Shown: positions 16,799-25,512 of the stretch, one piece after another
Position numbering within the stretch: the first letter of the stretch is position 1
Layout of the letters: the number at the start of each line of letters is the position of its first letter
From: Kaistella jeonii
GTDB lineage: Bacteria; Bacteroidota; Bacteroidia; Flavobacteriales; Weeksellaceae
Assembly: GCF_000812865.1 (NCBI RefSeq)
Contig: NZ_JSYL01000007.1
Location: forward strand, 1-64,000
Direction: 5' to 3'
DNA: 64,000 nucleotides
Notes under the pieces: model-generated
What the model saw: the letters and a program-made list of their open reading frames with translations, nothing else
Database searches by the model: none
What the model was told of the DNA's origin: nothing
Made by a program: the position numbers and the translations under genes

Positions 16799-17121
16799 TT
16801 ACAACAATTCGGGAAAGTCCTGAGAATGGTTATTTAAAATATGATTTACTAAATTGCAATTGCCTTTTTGCTCAAAGAAGATATACCAAGAAGTTTGATT
16901 GTTGGCTTTGTAGCGAAGAAATTTCTTGCCGTCTTTTAGGAATTTTTCGGGGAATTTCTAGAAATTGGATGTTCTATATTACCTTTTATGAACTCATAAA
17001 TTTTGTCGATATAAACATCGACATCTTCTACAAAACTAAAATATTTTTGTTGATAAAGAACCTTTGCAAGATCATCTAATTCAGAAATAAAAAACGGTGA
17101 ATAAATTATTTCCCCCACCAT
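16799..17121 (-). pseudogene. ParE/RelE-type toxin gene, frameshifted in a poly-A tract
   Basis: The first frame gives 61 residues (MVGEIIYSPFFISELDDLAK ... HPISRNSPKNS) typical of the N-terminal half of ParE/RelE toxins. The missing C-terminal half lies in the next frame (KFLKDGKKFLRYKANNQTSW ... VNHILNNHSQDFPELL) and ends at the TAA at 16799-16801. The switch point is a run of five A on the coding strand (five T at 16943-16947). One extra A would restore a toxin of about 106 residues. It overlaps the antitoxin gene by 16 nt, as normal for such pairs. Either the toxin is truly inactivated or the homopolymer was miscalled. ParE/RelE toxins inhibit gyrase or cleave mRNA; which of the two cannot be told. 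Confidence 0.8.
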
Positions 17122-17489
17122 TCTCTCACTTTTTCTTTTGACTGTTTTCTTGCATTTTCAGAATTCAACCCCTCAGCAAACCTTTCATCAAAATCATCTT
17201 TAACCGCATATTCGGATTGGGTATCAGAAACAACCGAAGATGATTCTTCCGACGCCATCGTTTCTATATGAGCTGTGATATTTTCCATGAGTTCGTCGGA
17301 GGTCATTCCTGCAGCAAACTGTTCATCAAAATCATCTTGAATACTGGTTTCAGAATTGATATCTGAAATTAATGACGGTGATTCAATACCACTTTTAAGT
17401 TCTACTATTTTTTGTAATACTTCTAAATCAAAAGTATTTTCAATCCATTCAATTAAATTATTTTTGATGTCTATCATTGAATTTTCCAT
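17106..17489 (-). CDS. Antitoxin of a ParE/RelE-type module, with internally repeated acidic segment
   Basis: 127 residues. The N-terminal helical part (IKNNLIEWIENTFDLEVLQKIVEL) aligns by eye with the antitoxin before recF in this window (LKNSLIHLISKSSDQNLIFKLWEL). Two copies of a segment SD-x5-S/Y-x2-DDFDE-x-FA-x-G follow, near residues 42-62 and 87-107. The C-terminus is charged (KQSKEKVREWWGK) and probably wraps the toxin. It starts 10 nt after recQ and overlaps the toxin gene by 16 nt, so recQ, antitoxin and toxin look like one operon. It should neutralise the toxin and may autoregulate, but no DNA-binding motif was recognised. Confidence 0.65.
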   Translation of the reverse strand: MENSMIDIKNNLIEWIENTFDLEVLQKIVELKSGIESPSLISDINSETSIQDDFDEQFAAGMTSDELMENITAHIETMASEESSSVVSDTQSEYAVKDDFDERFAEGLNSENARKQSKEKVREWWGK

Positions 17490-17499
17490 GACTTACTAT

Positions 17500-19704
17500 T
17501 TAATTTGCAACGTCTGAGATAAATTTTATTCTGAGCATTCTTACTTCTTCATCGCTCAAATCGTCTCCGAATTCACCCAAAAGAACTTTCATACTGTCGC
17601 TTTCACTTCCTTTCATAAAATCCATAAACTCTTCAACTACATCTTCGTCAAAATTTTCATCGACGTAGTAATTGATATTTAATTTTGTTCCCTGATAAAC
17701 GATCCGCTCCATTTCTTTCAACAGATCATCCATGGAAAGATTTTTTGCTTTTGCAATATCTTCCAGATCAATTTTCTTATCGGTACTTTGAATGATAAAT
17801 ACTTTGTGCGAAGATTTATTGGCGACCTGTTTCAAAACCATATCCTGAGTTCTTTCGATCTCATTTTCTACCACATATTTCTTGATAAAATCTGCAAAAT
17901 CTTTTCCAAATTTCTTAGCCTTACCTTCTCCTACTCCATAAATTTTTCCAATTTCTTCAATGCTCGTCGGATACTGAACAGTCATGTCTTCTAAACTTGG
18001 ATCCATGAAAACCGTGTATGGCGGGATTCCATTTTTCTTAGCAACTGTTTTTCTCAGTTCTTTTAAATGTCCAAATAAAATCTGATCTAAACCGCCACTT
18101 TGTTGAACCTGGACCTGATCTGAATCAGCTTTAGTCTGAGCCAAGTCATATTCCCGGTCTTCTGCGATCAGGAACGGACTTTTATCTTTTCCTATTATGA
18201 CTTTTAGCCCTTTTTCCGTCAATTTTAAAACGCCGTACGTTTCAATATCTTTCTGTAAAAAATTCTGAACCGTTGCCTGTCTGATGATCGTTTTCCAATA
18301 ATTTTCGCTTTCATTTTTACCGATCGCAAAATGCTTTGTCGATTCTAATTTATAAGATTTGGTCACCGAATTTTCCTTCCCAACCAAAACAGAAATTAAA
18401 TCTTTGGTCCGGAATTTTTCTTCCAGTTCTTTGACCAAAGTCAACACTAATTTTAGCTCTTTAGTTGCATCTTTAAGTTTGGGCGGATTTACAGAATTGT
18501 CGCACATCATCGCACCATCACCATTGATCGGATCAAACTGTTCCCCGAAATAATTCAAAATATACTGTCGGCGACTCATCGATGTTTCGGCATATCCAAC
18601 GACTTCATTTAATAACTGAAGTCCAATCTCGCGTTCTGAGACTGGTTTTTGAGCTAAAAATTTTTCTAACTTTTCAATATCTTTAGGATCGTAAAATGCT
18701 AAACAAATTCCTTCGCCACCATCTCTTCCGGCGCGACCAGTTTCCTGATAGTAACTTTCCAAAGATTTCGGAATATCGTAATGAATGACAAAACGAACAT
18801 CTGGTTTATCGATTCCCATACCGAATGCGATTGTTGCGACAATGATATCGGCATCTTCCATCAGAAATCGATCCTGATTCGTAACCCTGGTTTTTTGGTC
18901 TAAACCTGCGTGATAAGGCAGCGCATTAATTCCGTTGACTTGCAGGAGTTGTGCAAACTCCTCCACTTTCCGGCGACTCAGACAATATACAATTCCTGAT
19001 TTTCCATGATGCCCATTCACAAATTTTACGATTTCTTTATCGATATTTACTTTCGGTCGAACTTCATAATAAAGATTTGGCCGGTTGAAACTTTCTTTAA
19101 AAACCAAAGCATTGCTCATTCCCAAAGTCTTCTGAATATCATCCTGAACTTTTGGAGTCGCAGTCGCAGTTAAAGCAATTACCGCAACATCTGCGATCTT
19201 ATCGATAATAGTTTTTAAATTTCGGTATTCCGGTCGAAAATCATGACCCCATTCGGAGATACAATGCGCTTCATCGATTGCGACGAAAGAAATCTTAACG
19301 TCGCGAAGAAACTCCATATATTCCTCTTTGATCAGAGATTCCGGGGCAACATAGAGTAATTTTGTTTTACCTGCTTTAATATCGTCGAAAACTTGTTTTG
19401 TCTGGGTTTTGTTAAGAGAAGAATTCAAGACGTGAGCAACACCTTCATTGGAGGAAAGCCCGTTCACGGCATCGACCTGATTTTTCATTAGTGCAATTAG
19501 AGGTGAAACTACAATCGCAGTTCCTTCAGAAATAAGCGCAGGAAGTTGATAACACAAAGATTTTCCGCCACCTGTCGGCATGAGAACAAAGATGTCTTTA
19601 CCTTCAAGTAAATTTTTTATAATTTCTTCCTGTTGACCTTTAAATGTTGAGAAGCCGAAATACTTTTTAAGTTCTTTCGATAAATCGGCATTTTTTGTAT
19701 TCAT
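17500..19704 (-). CDS. recQ: ATP-dependent DNA helicase RecQ
   Basis: 734 residues. A 3'-5' DNA helicase of the RecF repair pathway. Walker A is PTGGGKSL at residues 43-50, and the DEAH box sits in IDEAHCISEWGHDFRPEY near 140. Helicase motif VI is in YYQETGRAGRDGG near 325. The RecQ-C region keeps RRQYILNYFGE, but the four zinc Cys of E. coli RecQ are reduced to one (MMCDN). A winged helix and an HRDC domain (LKELRKTVAKKNGIPPYTVF, about 540-620) follow, then an extra C-terminal helical region. Antitoxin and toxin genes follow after only 10 nt. Confidence 0.93.
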   Translation of the reverse strand: MNTKNADLSKELKKYFGFSTFKGQQEEIIKNLLEGKDIFVLMPTGGGKSLCYQLPALISEGTAIVVSPLIALMKNQVDAVNGLSSNEGVAHVLNSSLNKTQTKQVFDDIKAGKTKLLYVAPESLIKEEYMEFLRDVKISFVAIDEAHCISEWGHDFRPEYRNLKTIIDKIADVAVIALTATATPKVQDDIQKTLGMSNALVFKESFNRPNLYYEVRPKVNIDKEIVKFVNGHHGKSGIVYCLSRRKVEEFAQLLQVNGINALPYHAGLDQKTRVTNQDRFLMEDADIIVATIAFGMGIDKPDVRFVIHYDIPKSLESYYQETGRAGRDGGEGICLAFYDPKDIEKLEKFLAQKPVSEREIGLQLLNEVVGYAETSMSRRQYILNYFGEQFDPINGDGAMMCDNSVNPPKLKDATKELKLVLTLVKELEEKFRTKDLISVLVGKENSVTKSYKLESTKHFAIGKNESENYWKTIIRQATVQNFLQKDIETYGVLKLTEKGLKVIIGKDKSPFLIAEDREYDLAQTKADSDQVQVQQSGGLDQILFGHLKELRKTVAKKNGIPPYTVFMDPSLEDMTVQYPTSIEEIGKIYGVGEGKAKKFGKDFADFIKKYVVENEIERTQDMVLKQVANKSSHKVFIIQSTDKKIDLEDIAKAKNLSMDDLLKEMERIVYQGTKLNINYYVDENFDEDVVEEFMDFMKGSESDSMKVLLGEFGDDLSDEEVRMLRIKFISDVAN

Positions 19705-19769
19705 TGGATATTTTCACTTTTATATCTACAGATTCAACGCCGGTAAAACCAAATTGCAATACAATTATT

Positions 19770-19810
19770 TTGGTCTTTGGCGCAACATCTAAATTTGTTT
19801 GTTAAATTTG
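19770..19810 (+). promoter_or_regulatory. Putative promoter region of kdsD (two TAAATTTG elements)
   Basis: TTG at 19770-19772, a 17-nt spacer and TAAATTTG at 19790-19797 give a full match to the flavobacterial promoter pattern. A second TAAATTTG lies at 19803-19810 with TTG at 19777-19779 upstream. Both point toward kdsD at 19930, leaving a leader of more than 100 nt. Confidence 0.5.
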
Positions 19811-19929
19811 CATTTACCCAAAGTTAAAGAATAATTATCGAAAACAAGAAAATAGATTTTTAATTTTGAACTCTTTACTTAAAAGAGTGTTGTACTTTAT
19901 AACCAATTATTGACCGGTAAATCACAAAA

Positions 19930-20889
19930 ATGACTCATCCCGAAATCCTTCAGATCGCTAAAACAGCCATTAGTATAGAAATTTCAGAACTTGAAAACCT
20001 CAAAAACCGTTTAGACGAAAATTTTCTTAAAGCAGTAGAAATCATTAATTCTGCTAAAGGAAAACTGATCGTTGTCGGAATTGGGAAATCTGCTCATGTA
20101 GGCAATAAAATTGTTGCTACGTTGAATTCAACCGGTACACCATCGCAATTCCTGCATGCTTCAGAAGCCCTTCACGGAGATTTGGGAGTGATTCAGAAAA
20201 CAGATGTAGTGCTTTGTATTTCTAATTCGGGAAATTCACCAGAAATCGTCAGTCTTTTGCCTTTTCTAAAAGATTATTCTTCTGCATTAATTGGAATGAC
20301 GGGAAATTTAAATTCAAAACTGGCGGAATTTTCATCGGTTGTTTTAGATAGTTCTGTGGAAAAAGAAGCGTGTCCCATCAAATTAGCACCAACGAGTTCG
20401 ACCACTGTTCAAATGGCTTTAGGCGATGCTTTAGCAGTTTGTCTAATGGAAATGAATAATTTTAAAGAAAATGATTTTGCTAAATTTCATCCGGGTGGAA
20501 GTTTAGGAAAAAACCTTACTGCAAAAGTAGAACAGTTCCTGTCTTCTCAAAAACCACAGGTTTCAGAAAATGCGAACATCAGAGAAATTATTATTTCAAT
20601 CAGCAGTTCTTCCCACGGAATTACGGTGGTGACGGAAAATGACCAGATTATTGGCGTGATAACCGATGGTGATCTGCGCAGAATGTTGATGAGCGATCAA
20701 GACGTTTCTCAAATTTCTGCAAAAGACATCATGAGCAAAAATCCCAAAAGTGTTGATAAAAATGCTTTGGCAAAAGAAGCGATGGCAATTTTAAAAGATA
20801 AAAATATCGGACAGCTGATCGTCACCGAAAATGATAAATATTTCGGCATCATCGATATTCACCGTTTGCTAGACGAAGGAATTAACTAA
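19930..20889 (+). CDS. kdsD: D-arabinose 5-phosphate isomerase (KdsD/KpsF family)
   Basis: 319 residues, normal for the family. It converts ribulose 5-phosphate to arabinose 5-phosphate, the first committed step to Kdo for lipopolysaccharide. The N-terminal SIS domain (residues about 30-170) has VVGIGKSAHVGNKIVATLNSTG and CISNSGNSPEIV. The catalytic-region segment KFHPGGSLGK is near 185. Two CBS domains follow (about 205-260 and 270-319, with ITDGDLRRML and GIIDIHRLLDEG). No other Kdo gene is beside it. The match is strong. Confidence 0.95.
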   Translation: MTHPEILQIAKTAISIEISELENLKNRLDENFLKAVEIINSAKGKLIVVGIGKSAHVGNKIVATLNSTGTPSQFLHASEALHGDLGVIQKTDVVLCISNSGNSPEIVSLLPFLKDYSSALIGMTGNLNSKLAEFSSVVLDSSVEKEACPIKLAPTSSTTVQMALGDALAVCLMEMNNFKENDFAKFHPGGSLGKNLTAKVEQFLSSQKPQVSENANIREIIISISSSSHGITVVTENDQIIGVITDGDLRRMLMSDQDVSQISAKDIMSKNPKSVDKNALAKEAMAILKDKNIGQLIVTENDKYFGIIDIHRLLDEGIN

Positions 20890-21001
20890 AATAAAATCTC
20901 ATCTAACTTTCCCATCGTATATCAATAAAAACAGAGCGACATTATCATTATAAACTTATAATTAAGTAATTTCGCATCTTCAAAACTTAAAAATAAAATT
21001 C

Positions 21002-21820
21002 GTGAGCGAGGCAAAAGAAATGTCCTTTTGGGGACACATTGGGGAATTGAGAGGTCACTTAACCCGCTCAGTCATTGCGATTATTATTGGCGGAATTATA
21101 ATCGGATTCAATGTGAACTGGATCATGGACAATGTTTTTTTCGGCCCAACAAGAAATGACTTTTTCACTTTTCGAGTAGTTAATCATTATTCCCGCGAAC
21201 TTCTTGGTCATGACAGCATCACTTTACCCGGACATTTTGCGGTACAGCAGAAAAAGCTATTTCAGCAATTCAATGTGATGATGGCAGTTTCCGTTTTTGG
21301 CGGAATGGTCCTGGCTTTTCCTTATATTATCTGGGAATTATGGCGTTTTATTTCTCCTGCACTTCATCCAAAAGAAAGAAAAAATTCTGTTTTCGTTATC
21401 AATTTCGTATGGATCCTTTTTATGCTGGGAATTCTGTGTGGATACTTTCTCATTTTACCTTTCGCCATTAATTTTGGATTACTTTTCAAAATTTCAGATT
21501 CGATCGTACAACTATTTGATCTGAGCGATTATACGACTTTATTTATGCAGGTCGTATTAGGAATGGGCGTAGTTTTCCTTTTCCCGGTGATTGTTTATTT
21601 CTTAACGATGATCGGAATATTAACGCCGAAATTTATGAGAACTTACCGTCGTCACGCAGTTGTATTAATTCTTGTTGTAGCGGCGATCATTACTCCTGCG
21701 GATGTTTTGAGTATGATCATGGCAGCTTTACCACTTCTTTTATTGTATGAATTCAGTATTCTAATGAGTGCTTATACCTTCAAAAAAGTGCAACAAAGAA
21801 AATTGGAAGACGCGATCTAA
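21002..21820 (+). CDS. tatC: Twin-arginine translocase subunit TatC
   Basis: 272 residues, starting at a GTG. Six transmembrane helices are visible. The conserved N-terminal cytoplasmic segment MSFWGHIGELRGHLTRS is present, and the first periplasmic loop is long, as in other Bacteroidota TatC. FPYIIWELWRFISPALHPKERK is the usual TatC signature. It forms the receptor for twin-arginine signal peptides of folded exported proteins at the inner membrane. No tatA/B gene is in the window. It may follow kdsD in the same transcript, but the gap is 112 nt. Confidence 0.95.
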   Translation: MSEAKEMSFWGHIGELRGHLTRSVIAIIIGGIIIGFNVNWIMDNVFFGPTRNDFFTFRVVNHYSRELLGHDSITLPGHFAVQQKKLFQQFNVMMAVSVFGGMVLAFPYIIWELWRFISPALHPKERKNSVFVINFVWILFMLGILCGYFLILPFAINFGLLFKISDSIVQLFDLSDYTTLFMQVVLGMGVVFLFPVIVYFLTMIGILTPKFMRTYRRHAVVLILVVAAIITPADVLSMIMAALPLLLLYEFSILMSAYTFKKVQQRKLEDAI

Positions 21821-21998
21821 ATAATATTCATTATTCTATTTATTCTTTTGCATTAAAGTTGCTAACCGTAAACTCTAAGACAATATTCTGTTTAAATTTT
21901 AAATCAAATTTGTTTGAATTTTTTAAAGTAAACAAATAGCGAATTCGTCTTTAGTAAAGTGGTCACTTAATTTCAGCGTTATAAATTTAAAGAAAAAC

Positions 21999-23105
21999 AT
22001 GATTATATTACTCCCGATAATTATTGCATTTTTTGCAGTGACAATCCTTTTCATGCAACATCCAAAATTTGGAAAAGCACCGTCGGGAAAACGTTTGGAA
22101 AGAATTCTAAAATCTCCACATTATAAAAAAGACAAATTCGATAATATTAATTTCACGCCACCGCTTGCAGAAGATGCTTCGATGCCAAAAATAATGCTTC
22201 GTTTTCTTTTTGGTAAAAAGAAAAATTTGAGTCCAAAACATCAATTTAATTTTTCGAAAACCGATTTGAAGAATTTAAATCCCGATGAAAATGTATATGT
22301 CTGGATGGGTCATTCTTCTTATTATCTTCAAATTGACGGTAAGAAAATTCTTGTAGATCCCGTTTTTAGTGGAAATGCATCACCCGTTTCCTTTATAACA
22401 AAAGCTTTTCCGGGCGCTGATCTATATTCTACAGATGATATTCCAGAATTGGATTATTTGATTATCACGCATGATCATTGGGATCATCTCGATTATAAAA
22501 CTGTGAAAGAATTAAATCTCAAAGTAAAATGGGTTATTACAGGATTGGGAACCGGCGAGCATTTGGAATACTGGAATTACGATCCAAAAAAAATCATTGA
22601 ATTAGATTGGGGCGAAAATTTCGATATAGGAAATGGATTTAAAATTTATGCAGAAACAGCGAGACACTTTTCGGGACGGACTTTTAAAAGAAATCAGGCA
22701 ATCTGGGCAAGCTTTGTTTTCGAAACACCAGACAAAAAAATCTACATCGGTGGTGATTCCGGGTTTGATGATCACTTTGAAAAAATAGGTAATAAATATG
22801 GTGGTTTCGATTTGGCAATTCTCGAAAACGGCCAGTATAACAAAGACTGGCGATACATTCATATGATGCCCGAAGAATTTCTAATTGCCGCAAAAAATCT
22901 GAAAGCCAGGAGAATCATTCCGGTTCATAATTCAAAATTTGTACTTGCATTGCATCATTGGGAGGAACCAATGCAAAAAATTTCGGTTCTGAACGAAAGT
23001 GAAAATCTGCGATTAATTACTCCCAAAATTGGAGAAAAAGTATATTGGGAAGATGACCAAAAATTGTACGATAAATGGTGGAATTTGTATCAAGAAAATC
23101 GGTGA
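21999..23105 (+). CDS. MBL-fold metallo-hydrolase (NAPE-PLD/UlaG-like)
   Basis: 368 residues. The N-terminal hydrophobic helix (IILLPIIIAFFAVTILFM) is probably a membrane anchor. The metallo-beta-lactamase fold follows: MGHSSYYLQIDGKKILVDPVF (about 103-123), the metal-binding THDHWDHLD (about 158-166), then TARHFSGRTF, YIGGDSGF and a late His in IPVHNSKF. This order and spacing match the bacterial relatives of N-acyl-phosphatidylethanolamine phospholipase D. The substrate is unknown; a phospholipid-type substrate is inference. No operon partner is evident. Confidence 0.85.
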   Translation: MIILLPIIIAFFAVTILFMQHPKFGKAPSGKRLERILKSPHYKKDKFDNINFTPPLAEDASMPKIMLRFLFGKKKNLSPKHQFNFSKTDLKNLNPDENVYVWMGHSSYYLQIDGKKILVDPVFSGNASPVSFITKAFPGADLYSTDDIPELDYLIITHDHWDHLDYKTVKELNLKVKWVITGLGTGEHLEYWNYDPKKIIELDWGENFDIGNGFKIYAETARHFSGRTFKRNQAIWASFVFETPDKKIYIGGDSGFDDHFEKIGNKYGGFDLAILENGQYNKDWRYIHMMPEEFLIAAKNLKARRIIPVHNSKFVLALHHWEEPMQKISVLNESENLRLITPKIGEKVYWEDDQKLYDKWWNLYQENR

Positions 23106-23215
23106 TCAATAGTAAAATTTTATTCGATTTGTGAAAAATAGGTAATTACTTAGTTTTAAATTATTAAATTTAGAGTTGCAAATTCAATTAATTTCACCAA
23201 TTTAAACTTGACAAA

Positions 23216-23980
23216 ATGTTAAAAAAATTACAGATCGCGAACGGTTTTTTCCTCGTGTTTACAATTATATTCAACTATTTGAGCAACACAGGAATATTTA
23301 ATGGCAAGACCATCGCAAATGTTTCTGATCAATACCATAATTTATTTACGCCTGCAGGTTACGCATTTTCGATTTGGGGCGTCATTTATTTACTGTTAAT
23401 AGGTTTCGTTTTTTATACAGGCAGAAGTTTGTTCAACCCTTCCAAAAATGAATCAGATGGTTTTGTAGAAAAAATCGGATGGTGGTTTGTAATTTCCTGT
23501 TTAGCAAATTGCGCCTGGATTGTCACTTGGCTTTATGGGTTTACCGGAATATCAGTAATCGTCTTATTAGTCTCACTTGTTGCGCTTTTAATCATACTGT
23601 TGGAAGCCTTAAAATACAATTCAGGTGTCGCTCAAAAATGGTTTATCAACATTCCGTTTCAAATTTATACAGGTTGGGTAAGTGTTGCCTTAATTGCTGC
23701 AGTTGCTGCCTGGTTGACGAAAATTAAGTGGAGCGGTTTGGGAATTTCAGAAATAAACTGGACCATTATTTTAATAATTATTGCTTCCCTTATTCATCTT
23801 TTTATGACCTGGAAAAAAAACGCACCGGTTTTCGCTTTCGTTGCAGTTTGGGCTTTAATTGCAATTGCAATCGCGAATAAAGAAGTAAGTCAGGAAATTT
23901 ATTTCATTGCCTTATCTTTTGCGGGAATGCTTTTTATAAGCAGTTGTCTAAAAATATTTTATAAAAAATCAGCGCTGTAA
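23216..23980 (+). CDS. TspO/MBR-like tryptophan-rich integral membrane protein
   Basis: 254 residues with about seven hydrophobic helices. It carries NLFTPAGYAFSIWGVIYLLL (about 42-61), which matches the start of the long form of TspO/MBR ('tryptophan-rich sensory') proteins, and the aromatic helices NCAWIVTWLYGF and IPFQIYTGWVSVALI. Classic TspO is about 160 residues with five helices, so this is the extended type. TspO proteins bind porphyrins and lipids, but the role of the long type is unclear. It is in the same direction as its neighbours, with 90-110 nt gaps. Confidence 0.75.
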   Translation: MLKKLQIANGFFLVFTIIFNYLSNTGIFNGKTIANVSDQYHNLFTPAGYAFSIWGVIYLLLIGFVFYTGRSLFNPSKNESDGFVEKIGWWFVISCLANCAWIVTWLYGFTGISVIVLLVSLVALLIILLEALKYNSGVAQKWFINIPFQIYTGWVSVALIAAVAAWLTKIKWSGLGISEINWTIILIIIASLIHLFMTWKKNAPVFAFVAVWALIAIAIANKEVSQEIYFIALSFAGMLFISSCLKIFYKKSAL

Positions 23981-24073
23981 TTTTTTTCTAGAGAGCAGTA
24001 AAAAGTGATCGAAAATTAATTGAAACAGGCAGTCCATAAATTTTCCTAAATTTACGCTTACTAAAAATTAAGA

Positions 24074-25288
24074 ATGAAAAACGCATATATCATCGACGGA
24101 ACCCGTTCTGCAATCGGAAATTTCAAAGGAAGTTTGGCAGCAGTAAGAACAGATGATTTAATGGCTTCAGTATTGAAAAGTCTCATTGAAAAAAATCCAG
24201 ATTTACCCTTAGACAAAATCGATGATGTGATTATTGGTTGCGCTAATCAAGCCGGCGAAGACAACCGTAATGTTGCAAGAATGGCGCTTCTTTTAGCGGG
24301 AATTCCTGTTAATGTTCCGGGTGAAACGGTAAATAGATTGTGTGCTTCGGGGATGAGTTCTATCGTTCAGGCGATGAGAGCGATAAGATCTGGTGAAGGA
24401 GATTTATTTATTGCCGGCGGAGTTGAAGGAATGTCGAGAGCACCGTATGTCCTTTCGAAGTCGGAATCGGCTTTTGGAACAGATTCAAAAATGTTTGATT
24501 CCAGTTTCGGATGGCGTTTTATTAATCCCGCAATGGAAAAATTGTACGGGATCGACGCGATGGGTAAAACAGCAGAAAACCTGGCAGAACTGTATCACAT
24601 TTCACGAGAAGAGCAAGATGAATTTGCCTTAAATTCTCAAATGAAAGCCAAAAAAGCGCAGGAAAGCGGCAGATTAGCCGAAGAAATTTCTGATATTAAA
24701 ATTCCACAAAGGAAAGGTGATCCGATCGTTATTAATAAAGACGAATTTATCAAACCAAGTTCTACTTTAGAAATATTAGGAAAATTAAGAGCAGCTTTTG
24801 TAAAAGATACTGGAACGGTAACCGCAGGAAATGCATCCGGACTAAATGACGGAGCCGCTGCAGTAATTATTGCTTCAGATGACGCCGTAAAGAATTACAA
24901 TTTAAAACCAATGGCAAAAATCCTGAGTTCTGCCGTTGTTGGAGTGGAACCCAGAATTATGGGAATCGGTCCGGTTGAAGCAACGAAACTGGCTTTGAAA
25001 AGAGCAAACTTAACTTTGGATCAGATCGATATCATCGAATTGAACGAAGCTTTTGCCGCACAAAGTATCGCATGTTTAAGAGAACTTGGAATTGCGAATG
25101 ATGATGCAAGAGTTAATGTAAACGGTGGCGCAATTTCTTTAGGTCATCCGCTTGGAATGAGTGGAACAAGAATTACGTATTCTGCAGCTTTAGAAATGAA
25201 GAAAACTGGAAAAAAATATGCTTTAGCAACGATGTGTATCGGCGTGGGACAAGGTTATGCAGTGATTTTAGAAAATGTAAATATTTAA
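24074..25288 (+). CDS. Acetyl-CoA C-acyltransferase, 3-oxoadipyl-CoA thiolase-like
   Basis: 404 residues. Thiolase with catalytic Cys90 in NRLCASGMSS, His in GGAISLGHPLGMSGTR (about 350) and the second Cys in CIGVGQG near 390. The stretches IIGCANQAGEDNRNVARMAL and FGWRFINPAMEKLYGIDAMG resemble PcaF/PaaJ thiolases, which split 3-oxoadipyl-CoA into succinyl-CoA and acetyl-CoA in aromatic catabolism. A general beta-oxidation thiolase cannot be excluded. A 3-hydroxyacyl-CoA dehydrogenase lies 2.3 kb away on the other strand. Confidence 0.88.
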   Translation: MKNAYIIDGTRSAIGNFKGSLAAVRTDDLMASVLKSLIEKNPDLPLDKIDDVIIGCANQAGEDNRNVARMALLLAGIPVNVPGETVNRLCASGMSSIVQAMRAIRSGEGDLFIAGGVEGMSRAPYVLSKSESAFGTDSKMFDSSFGWRFINPAMEKLYGIDAMGKTAENLAELYHISREEQDEFALNSQMKAKKAQESGRLAEEISDIKIPQRKGDPIVINKDEFIKPSSTLEILGKLRAAFVKDTGTVTAGNASGLNDGAAAVIIASDDAVKNYNLKPMAKILSSAVVGVEPRIMGIGPVEATKLALKRANLTLDQIDIIELNEAFAAQSIACLRELGIANDDARVNVNGGAISLGHPLGMSGTRITYSAALEMKKTGKKYALATMCIGVGQGYAVILENVNI

Positions 25289-25402
25289 ATATTCTCACGA
25301 TTATTTTAGAACCCTTTCAGATCTTTAAAGGCTGAAAAGATTTTACCGCAGAAATTTCTTATTGCATTTATTACCGTTTAAAAGAAAACGAAAACTTTAT
25401 TT

Positions 25403-25476
25403 TAGCCCCGATTGCAGCGGCATCCTTTTGCGAAACGGAGTGTAGCAAAAGATATAGCGGAAAGCGGGACGGGTTT
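25403..25476 (+). repeat. Bipartite structured repeat element, copy B
   Basis: The left arm AGCCCCGATTGCAGCGGCAT plus CCTTTT (from 25403) and the right arm AAAAGATATAGCGGAAAGCG (from 25447) plus GGAC flank a short variable loop bounded by TTTTGC/GCAAAA. The outer CCCG/CGGG ends can pair. It sits between the convergent thiolase and VOC genes. It is the best-conserved partner of copy A at 10213-10318. Confidence 0.75.
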
Positions 25477-25512
25477 TTATAAGATGCGAAAAATGGGTTG
25501 CTCCTAAAAAAA

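Noticed and set aside
25314-25339. CTTTCAG...CTGAAAAG hairpin after the thiolase as a terminator
   Set aside because: The stem is short and no T-run follows, so it is not called as a terminator.
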